A DNA stretch of 44,498 bases from Lachnospiraceae bacterium (GTDB lineage: Bacteria; Bacillota; Clostridia; Lachnospirales; Lachnospiraceae), in contig JAILLY010000049.1 of NCBI GenBank assembly GCA_024692905.1, positions 1 to 44,498 of the forward strand, in the 5' to 3' direction. Both the position numbers and the translations under genes were made by a program. The notes below the pieces were generated by a model. The model was not told where the DNA came from. It saw nothing but the letters and a program-made list of their open reading frames with translations, and ran no database searches. This document shows, piece by piece, positions 34,394 through 43,226 of this stretch. Every line of letters starts with the position of its first letter. Position 1 is the first letter of the stretch.

Positions 34394-35860
34394 ATGAACG
34401 GACCGTGGATATTACTTCCAATCTTATATCCGCTTGTAACGGGTGCGATCCTTCCGCTGTTTAAGTTTAAGAAACGGCGGAGCAGGAACATATACACCGA
34501 AATCGTGACTTTGTTAAATTCGGTGTTTGTATGGATGCTGCTCATAAATCCGCCGTCGGGTATGTTCCGTGCCCTGAACCTCGCCGGTGACCTTGAGATC
34601 ACCTTCCGGGTCGACGGACTCGGAACGGTGTTTGCGGCCCTTGTGTCGGTGCTGTGGCCGCTTGCGACTCTGTATGCTTTTGAATATATGGAGCACCTGG
34701 GAAAGGAGAATACCTTCTTTGCCTTTTACACGATGACTTACGGGATCACGATAGGTATCGCGTTTGCCGCCAACCTGATGACCCTTTACATGTTCTATGA
34801 GATGCTCACGCTCGTCACCCTGCCGCTTGTCATGGCCGGGATGAGCAGGGAAGCGATCATGGCCGGACGTAAATACATACTGTATTCGATGGGCGGGGCA
34901 GCGTTTGCGTTCATCGGGTTCATATTCATCTTCACCTACGGTACGACGATGAACTTTGTTCCGGGCGGTGTACTTTCGGGTGCGGATATAGAAGGAAAGG
35001 TAAGGCTGCTAAGGGCGGTATATGTGCTCGCGGTCATGGGCTTCGGAGTCAAGGCAGCGATATTTCCTTTTCACGGATGGCTTCCGTCCGCATCGATCGC
35101 GCCGACGCCGGTTACAGCACTCCTGCATGCCGTTGCGGTAGTCAAGGCAGGTGCGTTTGCGATAATAAGGATAACCTATTTCAGCTTCGGAGTTTCATTC
35201 TTAAAGGGCAGTTTTGCGCAGTCGATAGTGATGACTTTTGCTCTCGTTACCATTTTATACGGTTCTGCCAGGGCTCTTAAGGAACCGCATTTTAAGCGAA
35301 GGCTCGCATATTCGACCGTAAGCAATCTGTCATATATCATATTCGGAGCTTCTCTCATGAGCCGGGCGGGGCTGACAGCGTCTCTCAGCCATATGATATA
35401 TCATGCCGTGATCAAGATAGCTCTGTTCTTCTGTGCCGGTGCCGTGCTTCATAAGACGCACAGGGAATATGTTCGTGAACTCGACGGGCTCGGACATAAG
35501 ATGCCGGTCACCTTCGGCGTATTTGCGCTTGGCACGCTTGCGCTTACCGGCATACCGCCTCTTCCGGGTTTCATAAGCAAATGGAACCTCTGCACCGCGG
35601 CAGCCATGGAAGGCCGGCCGCTTGCATATGCCGGCATCGCGGTATTGCTGATCTCGGCGCTGCTGACTGCACTTTACATGCTGCCGGTCGTTCTTAGGGC
35701 ATATTTTCCGGGGGACGATCTTGACTATAAATCACTTAATGATATCAAGGATCCTACGTGGCGGATGTGCGTTCCGTGCGCGGTATTCTCGATCATGATG
35801 ATCGTGCTTTCATTTACCGCCCCAAGGCTTCTTGAATTTTTTGACGGGATATCGATCTGA
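34394..35860 (+). CDS. NuoM-like antiporter subunit (third)
   Basis: The 488-residue, 13-14 helix protein keeps Glu in LYMFYEMLTLVTLPL and Lys in GFGVKAAIFPFHGWLP. YPLVTGAILPLFKFKK marks the first helix. It lies 9 bases after the previous gene with AAGGAG upstream. It is a paralogue of its neighbours, consistent with repeated duplication inside the operon. Confidence 0.9.
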   Translation: MNGPWILLPILYPLVTGAILPLFKFKKRRSRNIYTEIVTLLNSVFVWMLLINPPSGMFRALNLAGDLEITFRVDGLGTVFAALVSVLWPLATLYAFEYMEHLGKENTFFAFYTMTYGITIGIAFAANLMTLYMFYEMLTLVTLPLVMAGMSREAIMAGRKYILYSMGGAAFAFIGFIFIFTYGTTMNFVPGGVLSGADIEGKVRLLRAVYVLAVMGFGVKAAIFPFHGWLPSASIAPTPVTALLHAVAVVKAGAFAIIRITYFSFGVSFLKGSFAQSIVMTFALVTILYGSARALKEPHFKRRLAYSTVSNLSYIIFGASLMSRAGLTASLSHMIYHAVIKIALFFCAGAVLHKTHREYVRELDGLGHKMPVTFGVFALGTLALTGIPPLPGFISKWNLCTAAAMEGRPLAYAGIAVLLISALLTALYMLPVVLRAYFPGDDLDYKSLNDIKDPTWRMCVPCAVFSIMMIVLSFTAPRLLEFFDGISI

Positions 35861-37998
35861 TGCTTATTGCTTTATGTGCAGGCCCCATGGCCGCAGGGAT
35901 AATCGCATACTGTATCGGACGGGTGAACAGGACCGCAAGGGATTATTTTGCGGATGCAGTTGCTGTCATTGAGACGGGGCTGTTCATCTGGCTGGCCCTT
36001 GCTTATCTTGGCGGCAGCGCGCCTTCATTTTCGGCACCTTATATCTGCGGCCTCGGGATAAGCTTGAAGTTTGACGGCTTCCGCATGTTATACGGGCTGA
36101 TCGCATCATTCATGTGGGCGATGACGACCGTGTTCTCAAGGGAGTATATGGCCCATTATCCGAGGACGAACAGGTATTATATGTTCTTTCTCATGACACT
36201 CGGCGCGACGGCCGGCGTATTCCTCTCGGCCGATCTGTTCACGACGTTTTTGTTCTTTGAGATAATGTCGTTTACGAGTTACGCGTGGGTTGCGCATGAT
36301 GAGACGAAAGAATCACTCCGGGCCGCACAGACATATCTCGCGGTGGCAGTGATCGGAGGAATGGTCCTGCTTATGGGACTGTTTATCCTTTATGACATTG
36401 TCGGGACCCTGCGCATGGATGAGATATATGATGCATTAAACCGCGCCGTTTTAAATGATCCGTCGGTTAAGGGAAGGATATATGCCGCAGGTGCCTGCAT
36501 GCTCACGGGATTCGGGGCGAAGGCAGGTATGTTCCCGCTGCATATATGGCTGCCCAAGGCTCATCCGGTCGCACCCGCACCCGCCTCTGCGCTGCTTTCG
36601 GGTATACTCACGAAGTCAGGTGTCTTCGGTGTGCTCATCATAAGCTGTGAGATGTTCAGGTTCGATCCCGGCTGGGGACTTATGATCCTTATATTCGGCG
36701 TTATCACGATGTTCGGGGGAGCACTGCTTGGAATATTCAGCATCAATATAAAGAGGACGCTCGCATGCTCGTCGATGTCCCAGATAGGATTTATACTTAC
36801 GGGCATCGGTATGCAGGGACTGCTTGGAAGCGCCAATGCACTTGCCGCGCGGGGCACCATGCTCCATATGATGAACCATTCGCTCATAAAGCTTGTGCTG
36901 TTCATGGCGGCAGGTGTCATTTACATGAACCTTCATGAACTCGATCTTAACAGGATAAGGGGATTCGGCAGGGGGAAATGGCTCCTTACGGCTGTATTTC
37001 TTGTCGGCGGCCTTTCGATAAGCGGTATTCCCGGATTTTCCGGATATGTGAGCAAGACGCTGCTGCATGAATCGATCGTAGAATACATGGAAGAAATTCC
37101 CGCAGCTTCATCCTACGGATATTTTAAGTTTATCGAGATCGTCTTCCTTGTTTCGGGAGGAATGACTCTTGCATATATGACCAAGCTTTTTACAGCCGTA
37201 TTCATCGAGAAGGGTGAAGAAGGAAGTAAAGAGCAGGAGGAGGCCGGAGCGATGGCAGTATCATATGATACGGAAACCGAAGGGCACCGCGGAACTTATG
37301 TAAACCTGCAGTCGGCAGCCGCGCTTGCGTTATCGGCGTTAGTCCTGTTTGTTTTCGGTATCTGTCCGTACAGGCTCATGGACAGGGCCGCATCCCTTGG
37401 TACCGTATTCATGCACGCGGGTGAGCACGGGGAAGCGGTTGATTATTTCACCTTCTCAAATCTTAAGGGAAGCCTTACCTCGATCGTTATCGGGATCGTC
37501 ATATACTTCCTTATCATAAGGAAGCTCCTTATGAAGAAGGATGAGGAAGGGAATACGGTTTATATAGATGCATGGCCTAAGTGGCTTGACATGGAGAACC
37601 TTATATACAGGCCGGTCCTTGAGAAGATACTTCCGTTTGTGCTGGCGTTTGTCTTAAGGATATTTGACAGGATGGCAGACCATATCATTTCCCTTCTGCA
37701 CCGTTCGCTGCTGCGTGAGGTTGAGCCGAAACGCCCGCTCATGTACGGAAATGCTTTCACGCATGTTCTGGGTGCCGTCATGGATAAGGTTGTGGAACTG
37801 TTAAACAGGACTGTACGCAGGAAGTCGCCCAAGGTCATTAACTATGAGCAGAAACTTGCCTTCGGAGTTGAAGGTATGATAAAGATGTCGAGGTATGCCT
37901 CAAGGAGTGTGTCTTTCGGGCTTATGATGTTCTCGATGGGATGTATATTCACCCTGGTATATCTGATAGTCATGCTGCTGATTCATATTTCGGGGTAA
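35860..37998 (+). CDS. NuoL/MrpA-like antiporter subunit with lateral-helix extension (fourth)
   Basis: The 712-residue protein has a 14-helix core with Glu in FLFFEIMSFTSYAW and Lys in GFGAKAGMFPLHIWLPKAHP. A charged loop follows (about 448-482). The C-terminal extension (about 560-690) has a long amphipathic, charged stretch and a last helix (about 687-710), the layout of the NuoL lateral helix. This makes it the likely distal subunit of the membrane arm. ATG 35860 overlaps the previous stop by one base. Confidence 0.9.
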   Translation: MLIALCAGPMAAGIIAYCIGRVNRTARDYFADAVAVIETGLFIWLALAYLGGSAPSFSAPYICGLGISLKFDGFRMLYGLIASFMWAMTTVFSREYMAHYPRTNRYYMFFLMTLGATAGVFLSADLFTTFLFFEIMSFTSYAWVAHDETKESLRAAQTYLAVAVIGGMVLLMGLFILYDIVGTLRMDEIYDALNRAVLNDPSVKGRIYAAGACMLTGFGAKAGMFPLHIWLPKAHPVAPAPASALLSGILTKSGVFGVLIISCEMFRFDPGWGLMILIFGVITMFGGALLGIFSINIKRTLACSSMSQIGFILTGIGMQGLLGSANALAARGTMLHMMNHSLIKLVLFMAAGVIYMNLHELDLNRIRGFGRGKWLLTAVFLVGGLSISGIPGFSGYVSKTLLHESIVEYMEEIPAASSYGYFKFIEIVFLVSGGMTLAYMTKLFTAVFIEKGEEGSKEQEEAGAMAVSYDTETEGHRGTYVNLQSAAALALSALVLFVFGICPYRLMDRAASLGTVFMHAGEHGEAVDYFTFSNLKGSLTSIVIGIVIYFLIIRKLLMKKDEEGNTVYIDAWPKWLDMENLIYRPVLEKILPFVLAFVLRIFDRMADHIISLLHRSLLREVEPKRPLMYGNAFTHVLGAVMDKVVELLNRTVRRKSPKVINYEQKLAFGVEGMIKMSRYASRSVSFGLMMFSMGCIFTLVYLIVMLLIHISG

Positions 37999-38004
37999 GG
38001 GATC

Positions 38005-39975
38005 ATGAACATAGATGAAGTATTAATGGAACTGGATGCTCTTCCCGGAGGAGAAGATACGGCTAAGACCGGGGAATTTCTTGAGGATAAGATAAGGCTC
38101 GCGCATGAAGAGGGCGATGCGGCATCGGAGCTTACCCTCTTAAACGAGATGATAGGGTATTGCCGGTATACGGGGAATTATGAAAGGGCTTATTCCTGCT
38201 CGCAGGAAGCTGCAAAGCTGTGCAGCCTTAAAGGGCTTAACGGAACGCTTCCCCATGCGACGACCCTCCTTAATGCGGCGACGGCAAAACGGGCCGGTGG
38301 AAGGCTTGAGGATTCGCTTGCGGATTACATGGAGGCGGAAAGCATTTACGATAAGCTGCTTGACAAGGGAGACCGTCTGTATGCAGCCCTGTATAATAAC
38401 ATGAGCCTTTTATATCAGGAAATGGGAGATAATGAGGCATCGGCAGACTGCCTTAAGAAGGCTCTTATAATAATATGTGCTTATGATGATGCCGTTACGG
38501 AGCAGGCGATAACCCGTACGAACCTCGCGCAGGCATATATAAGGCTCGGCCGCCTTGATGAAGCTGCGGATGAACTCGGCATTGCCGATAAGATCTTCAG
38601 GGATGCCGGCGGGAATGACTTTCACTATCCCGGCTGCCTTAACGCCATGGCAATGCTCGCCCGTCTTAAGAAGGATTATACGACGGCTGTGTCATATTAC
38701 AGGGAGGCGCTTAAGCTCCTTAAGGAAAGCGTCGGAGAGGACAATCCGTCCTATCTTTCGGTGAACGCCGCGCTTGATGAGGTGAATGATATCATCCTGA
38801 GGACTGATGAAGAAGTAGGATCGTTTGCCGATACTCCCGGGAGTTTTGTAAGAGCCACCGGTGAAGGAGCGGAAGATAAGTCCGGGGCAGGAATGTCAGA
38901 TACCTCCCGGAGCATGGCTGGGAGGGAACCTGACGGAGGAGAAGAAGATAAGTCCGGTGCAGGAACGATAGATACGTCCCGGAGCAGGGACGGGAAGGGG
39001 CCTGACGGAGGAGCGGAGGATAAGTCCGAAAACGGAACGGCCGAAAAGAAAAAAACCGCGATAAAAGGACTTGAACTGTCACGCAGGTTCTATGAGGAGT
39101 ACGGGAAGGCCATGATACATGATAACTTCCCGGAATATGAGGACCGGATCACCGTCGGCCTTGTCGGACGCGGATCCGAGTGTTACGGGTTTGATGATGA
39201 ACTGTCGCATGATCACGATCACGGTCCGGATTTCTGCATATGGGTCGATGACGATGTATATGATGAGGCCGGTACGGCCATTCAGGAGGCATATGATGCG
39301 CTGCCTTTGGAATACATGGGATTTGAGAGGAGCCGTATCATACCGCCCGACGGGAAAAGGACCGGGGTCTTAAGGACGAAGGAATTCTATTCGCGTATCC
39401 TCAACATCACTGAAGAGTGCCTGACGGGATATGTTGACGGCACTGACGGTGACGGCATATTTGCGATCGTAAGGGAAGAAGATCTTTCACAGTGCACCAA
39501 CGGCAGCATATTTGCCCGGGGCACGGGTGACTTTTTAAGGATCAGGGATAAACTGTCATATTATCCTGACAATATATGGCGCAGGCGGATCGCCGAAGAG
39601 CTTCACTACAGCGCACAGATGGGTCAGTATAATTATATAAGGATGTTAAAGCGCGGCGAAAAGGTAGCATCCGAGATCGCACTTGCGGGATATATGGAGC
39701 ATACGATGAAGCTTGTTTATCTGATAAACAGACGCTATGCACCGTATTACAAATGGCTTCACCGCGGGATGGCCGGTCTTGAGAAGGCTGCCGTGATCAT
39801 GGATATCTTCAATGCTGTCTACGATATGCCCAAGGGAGACGAGAGGATAAGGATGACCACGGAGATAGTCGCGGCGATCATCATAGAGGAACTGGAGAAG
39901 ATAGGTATGGCGGGAAACGTGCCCAAAGGAGAGACGTATCTGGATGTTTATTCACGTTTAATGGATACGCCTTAG
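38005..39975 (+). CDS. TPR and DUF4037-like nucleotidyltransferase-fold protein
   Basis: The 656-residue protein has TPR-type helical repeats (about 40-255, e.g. LYNNMSLLYQEMGDNEASADCLKKAL and AVSYYREALKLL). A hydrophilic linker (about 270-350) carries a 24-residue repeat. The C-terminal domain (about 355-655) has the pattern GRGSECYGFDDELSHDHDHG, followed by DFCIWVD, as in the DUF4037 nucleotidyltransferase-like family. The Gly-Ser and the acidic/His run would be the catalytic region. ATG is 6 bases after the antiporter stop. In other genomes DUF4037 and DUF4125 proteins go together, as here. Function is unknown; regulation of the antiporter or cyclic-nucleotide type signalling is only a guess. 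Confidence 0.75.
   Translation: MNIDEVLMELDALPGGEDTAKTGEFLEDKIRLAHEEGDAASELTLLNEMIGYCRYTGNYERAYSCSQEAAKLCSLKGLNGTLPHATTLLNAATAKRAGGRLEDSLADYMEAESIYDKLLDKGDRLYAALYNNMSLLYQEMGDNEASADCLKKALIIICAYDDAVTEQAITRTNLAQAYIRLGRLDEAADELGIADKIFRDAGGNDFHYPGCLNAMAMLARLKKDYTTAVSYYREALKLLKESVGEDNPSYLSVNAALDEVNDIILRTDEEVGSFADTPGSFVRATGEGAEDKSGAGMSDTSRSMAGREPDGGEEDKSGAGTIDTSRSRDGKGPDGGAEDKSENGTAEKKKTAIKGLELSRRFYEEYGKAMIHDNFPEYEDRITVGLVGRGSECYGFDDELSHDHDHGPDFCIWVDDDVYDEAGTAIQEAYDALPLEYMGFERSRIIPPDGKRTGVLRTKEFYSRILNITEECLTGYVDGTDGDGIFAIVREEDLSQCTNGSIFARGTGDFLRIRDKLSYYPDNIWRRRIAEELHYSAQMGQYNYIRMLKRGEKVASEIALAGYMEHTMKLVYLINRRYAPYYKWLHRGMAGLEKAAVIMDIFNAVYDMPKGDERIRMTTEIVAAIIIEELEKIGMAGNVPKGETYLDVYSRLMDTP
38866..39030 (+). 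repeat. 72-bp tandem repeats in the TPR-protein linker
   Basis: Units begin at 38866, 38938 and 39010 (GGAG..GGATAAGTCC-like starts), exactly 72 bases (24 codons) apart; the third is partial. They encode EDKSGAG...TSRS-type Gly/Ser/Asp-rich text. Confidence 0.8.
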
Positions 39976-40002
39976 GTGGAAGGAAGTCAGGGAGGTAACA
40001 TC

Positions 40003-40689
40003 ATGTCGGAAATTAACTTGAATAGTAACTTAAGTTCGTGTATCATTAGCAACGTCGGGGTTAACGGCGCATCGGCGGGTACGAGTGACCGTGACGGCGT
40101 CAATGAACTCGTCATGCTCGAGTGGCAGGCCTTTGATAAAGTCATAAATGAAGGCGGACGTGCATCCTGCCAGGATGATTTTGCCACGTTTTCGATAATG
40201 AGGAGGAGCCAGTACGATACCTGGACGGATGAGATGCTGGATTCCTTCATAGATGATTTTTACAGCGCGAATGAGAAGGGCTGGAACCTTATCACCGAAA
40301 AATACGCCCGCATGGAGGCAAGTACCGCTCCTGAGGAGTACGAAAAGATCAAGGATCAGCTCCCGCCCGTTTCCGAGACGCGCATGGCCATAGTTGACCA
40401 GATAGTGGAGATTCAGGTAGACTGGATGGAGAAGTTCGCCGCAGCCTATCCGAAGGCCGCTTCAAGGTCGAGGAGTATCCACACTTCCGAGGATACGGCA
40501 GATAACACTTCGTATGAGACATATTTAAGGGGAGAACTGCTTACCTATTCCGAACGCACCCTGGCTCTTTACGGCCAGTTCATAGTGAAGCTTGCGGGAA
40601 CGGGTAAGAACCTCGCGTTCATGATAATGGAAAATACGGCCCGTGCATACGGATATTCGGGCCTCGATGATATGGAATCAAAGATTTGA
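40003..40689 (+). CDS. DUF4125-like protein
   Basis: The 228-residue helical protein has MLEWQAFDKVINEGGRASCQ, DDFATFSIMRRSQYDTW and the C-terminal LRGELLTYSERTLALYGQF, which I associate with DUF4125. It has no signal or membrane segment. ATG 40003 is set by GGAGG (39991-39995) at 7 bases; a GTG at 39976 next to the upstream stop is less likely. It follows the DUF4037-like gene by 27 bases and is probably co-transcribed with it. Unknown function; the pairing suggests the two act together. Confidence 0.75.
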   Translation: MSEINLNSNLSSCIISNVGVNGASAGTSDRDGVNELVMLEWQAFDKVINEGGRASCQDDFATFSIMRRSQYDTWTDEMLDSFIDDFYSANEKGWNLITEKYARMEASTAPEEYEKIKDQLPPVSETRMAIVDQIVEIQVDWMEKFAAAYPKAASRSRSIHTSEDTADNTSYETYLRGELLTYSERTLALYGQFIVKLAGTGKNLAFMIMENTARAYGYSGLDDMESKI

Positions 40690-40702
40690 CCTAATTGGTC
40701 AA
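40686..40702. promoter_or_regulatory. Inverted repeat TTGACC-n5-GGTCAA at the end of the DUF4125-like gene
   Basis: The arms TTGACC (40686-40691) and GGTCAA (40697-40702) are a perfect 6-bp pair around taatt, overlapping the stop codon. They may be an operator for the downstream gene or chance. The gap 40690-40757 also has a GGGGACAGATTC-type fragment (40737-40747) that looks like an eroded intergenic repeat. Confidence 0.35.
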
Positions 40703-40757
40703 CGAGCCGGAAACGCAGTAAATACCGGAAAATGAGGGGACAGATTCAGGGGATCAG

Positions 40758-43184
40758 ATGAGCAGGGAATCGGCAGATAACGCAAAGAGATCAATAGTTA
40801 AAGAAAGAACGGTAAAGAAACGGGCAGCCAGGAGTATCGTGGCGCCGAGGATCGACGAAGAGTCATACAGCGTCACGTCCTCGAAAAAAGACACGATATT
40901 CATACCCGGATCACCGAAGCCGGTTAAGGAGAAGCCTTCAAAAGTGATCGCTTCTCCGGTTAATGTATTAAGACAGGCCGGAAAGGACAGGCTTACAAGG
41001 GAGATATCTGCGCCAAGGGGTGTGATCGGTGAAGATCCGGTAACCCCGACGGAACGTCAGGGATCGAGGGTAACCTTAAACGGAACTACCTTAAACAGTG
41101 CGGTCTTAAGCGGGACCGGATGGCCGGACAGGCCTCCTACACCCAGGCCGGTAAACAAACCCGAAAGCGACAGCGGTAAGGAAGCCGATAAGAAGCCTGA
41201 GCAAAAAAGTGCATCAATGCATGCGAACAACGTACTTCCCAGGATAGCCAACCCTCTGACACCCGAAAGCGTAAGGGCGGCTTCGGCTGCGGAACGCAGG
41301 GCTGATAGTACATCTGAACGTAAGGAAGCACCGGCATCAACCGCAGCATCTTCACAGACGCCGTCAAATGCATCTCAGACAGCGCCATCATCACAGCAGG
41401 CATCCGGTGCGGCCGGAAATGAAGTAAAGACGGCCGATCCCGGACACCCTCGTAAACTGCTCAAAACAGTCGTTACCACAACGACTACAACATATGAATC
41501 CGTAACGGATGAGGAATTTAACGAACTGGCCAGTGCCGTTAAGGGGGACGGAGTGCAGACGGCTGCCGTGCAGCCGCAGCCTCAGATACAGACACCACCC
41601 GAACCCGCTATACCGGCAAAGCATCCCGTGCAGGCATCGCCTACACTGATCTCGGTAAATCCCGGAAATCCCCATGCGCGTCCGGTAACCCCGGCAGCGC
41701 ATGATCAGCATTCGGCAGGATCACCCGTAAATACGGTATCTGCTACTCAGGCCGGACAGCCGGCCCAAAACGCAGTACCTCAGGCAAGGCCCGCCGCACA
41801 GAACGCACCGGCAGCTTCGGTACCCGGTCAGCAGCCCGCAAACGGACGTCCGCAGCAGCCGTCACGACCGGTAAATGTAAGGCCCGGACAGCCTTCTGTT
41901 AATAATGGCGCACAGGTCCCGGGACAGCCGGCAGCGGCACCCGCCGGACAGCCGGTCCAAAACGCAGCACCGCAGGCGCCTGCACCTCAAGCAAGACCTG
42001 CCGGACAGCCCGTACAAAATGCAGCGCAGCAGGGAGCACCCGCACCTCAGGCAAGACCTGCCGGACAGCCGGTCCAAAACGCAGTACCGCAGGGAGCGGT
42101 ACCCCAGGCAAGGCCCGCAGCGCAGCAGGGAGCGCCCGCACTTCAGGCAAGGCCTGCCGGACAGCCGGTCCAAAACGCAGTACCACAGGGAGCGCCCGTG
42201 CCTCAGACAAGACCTGCAGCGCCACAGGCAGCACCCGCAGCCCAGCAGGCTCCGGTCATACAGGTTGCAAGGCAGCAGGCAGCACAGAATGCAGCACCGC
42301 CTGCAGTGCCTCAGAATAATGAATCGATAAGTCAGACACAGCGTCAGCTCCACGAGATAGAAAAAGCGCTCGGACTTGCGGCAAATACTACGCAGATCCC
42401 TCTGGTAGGCCAGGGTCAGGCAGCGCCACAGGCAGCCCAGCAGGCTCCTCAAAGCGTACCGGCAGCACCTGCGCCGGCGGCACCTGTTGCGCCGACACCT
42501 GCGTTCGTTGATGAACAGACGAAAAAAGCCGCGGAATATCTTATGCTCGGGGTTGAATGTCTGGTATTTGTTATAGTATTATGTGTTTTGATAAGCATTG
42601 CCCAGAAGATAAAGAAGATGGGCTATGACGGCGGACGGACGGCTGAGGCATATTCGGAGGAATATACTCAGGAAGGCGGCGGTTATACAGACGATCCGGG
42701 CACGGAATCCTTTGATGTCGAGCAGGCCGGGATGAATGATGAGATACCTGTTGACGGTCAGGAGATAACCGACGCCCTCGGAGATCAGGGTGAAGTGACG
42801 GAAGCCCCTTCGGGTTCGGTCGATGTGGATAATGATAATTTCACTCTCCGGTGTACGAACGTTACGGTCAAGCTTGACAGTGAAGGAAATCCTGCGGCAC
42901 TTATATATTTCACCTTTACGAATAAGACCGGTTCGCAGCTGGCCATGTCGGATGTATTCCCTCCGAGCGTGACCCAGAACGGAGAACCGTGTGAAACATC
43001 GGCGTCACTTGATGAATATCCCGATGAATTCTATAATAAGGATATGCAGATATCGGACGGAGCGAGCATTGACTGCTGCTACGCCATATCTCTTAAGGAT
43101 GCCGTATCGCCGATAAGGCTTACCATATATGATAATTACGAGAGTTTTTCGGATGTCGGTTCAACCGAGATCGCTCTGCAATAG
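40758..43184 (+). CDS. Membrane-anchored Pro/Ala/Gln-rich protein with DUF5067-like external domain
   Basis: The 808-residue protein has a basic N-terminus without signal peptide (about 1-60). A low-complexity Pro/Ala/Gln/Val segment (about 60-585) contains repeated GQPVQNA..PQARPA text. One helix follows (about 595-615, LMLGVECLVFVIVLCVLISI), then an acidic stretch. The C-terminal beta domain (about 690-808: LIYFTFTNKTGSQLAMSDVFPPS, VTQNGEPC, CCYAI) resembles DUF5067. The N-terminal half is predicted cytoplasmic and the end external. The function of the long linker is unknown; strong Pro/Gln bias suggests a flexible spacer or binding scaffold. ATG is preceded by GGGG only. Confidence 0.75.
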   Translation: MSRESADNAKRSIVKERTVKKRAARSIVAPRIDEESYSVTSSKKDTIFIPGSPKPVKEKPSKVIASPVNVLRQAGKDRLTREISAPRGVIGEDPVTPTERQGSRVTLNGTTLNSAVLSGTGWPDRPPTPRPVNKPESDSGKEADKKPEQKSASMHANNVLPRIANPLTPESVRAASAAERRADSTSERKEAPASTAASSQTPSNASQTAPSSQQASGAAGNEVKTADPGHPRKLLKTVVTTTTTTYESVTDEEFNELASAVKGDGVQTAAVQPQPQIQTPPEPAIPAKHPVQASPTLISVNPGNPHARPVTPAAHDQHSAGSPVNTVSATQAGQPAQNAVPQARPAAQNAPAASVPGQQPANGRPQQPSRPVNVRPGQPSVNNGAQVPGQPAAAPAGQPVQNAAPQAPAPQARPAGQPVQNAAQQGAPAPQARPAGQPVQNAVPQGAVPQARPAAQQGAPALQARPAGQPVQNAVPQGAPVPQTRPAAPQAAPAAQQAPVIQVARQQAAQNAAPPAVPQNNESISQTQRQLHEIEKALGLAANTTQIPLVGQGQAAPQAAQQAPQSVPAAPAPAAPVAPTPAFVDEQTKKAAEYLMLGVECLVFVIVLCVLISIAQKIKKMGYDGGRTAEAYSEEYTQEGGGYTDDPGTESFDVEQAGMNDEIPVDGQEITDALGDQGEVTEAPSGSVDVDNDNFTLRCTNVTVKLDSEGNPAALIYFTFTNKTGSQLAMSDVFPPSVTQNGEPCETSASLDEYPDEFYNKDMQISDGASIDCCYAISLKDAVSPIRLTIYDNYESFSDVGSTEIALQ
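41751..42190 (+). repeat. Degenerate in-frame repeats encoding AGQPVQNA..PQ text
   Basis: Units starting GCCGGACAGCC occur at 41751, 41943, 42000, 42060 and 42156, mostly about 57-60 bases apart or near-multiples. They are followed by GTCCAAAACGCAGTACCGCAGG-like sequence and vary in the last third. This is typical of a segment that grows by slippage. Confidence 0.8.
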
Positions 43185-43226
43185 ACAGTTTTAACAGGTT
43201 TCATTAAAGAAAGGCGGGAGTAGAAA

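Noticed and set aside
28713-37998. Respiratory complex I or Ech hydrogenase
   Set aside because: Only membrane antiporter-like subunits and MrpB/C/E/F/G are present; no NuoB/C/D/I-like or hydrogenase subunit occurs in the window.
41751-42330. CRISPR-like repeat array
   Set aside because: The repeats are in frame, unequal in spacing and code for Pro/Gln-rich protein; there are no unique spacers and no cas genes.
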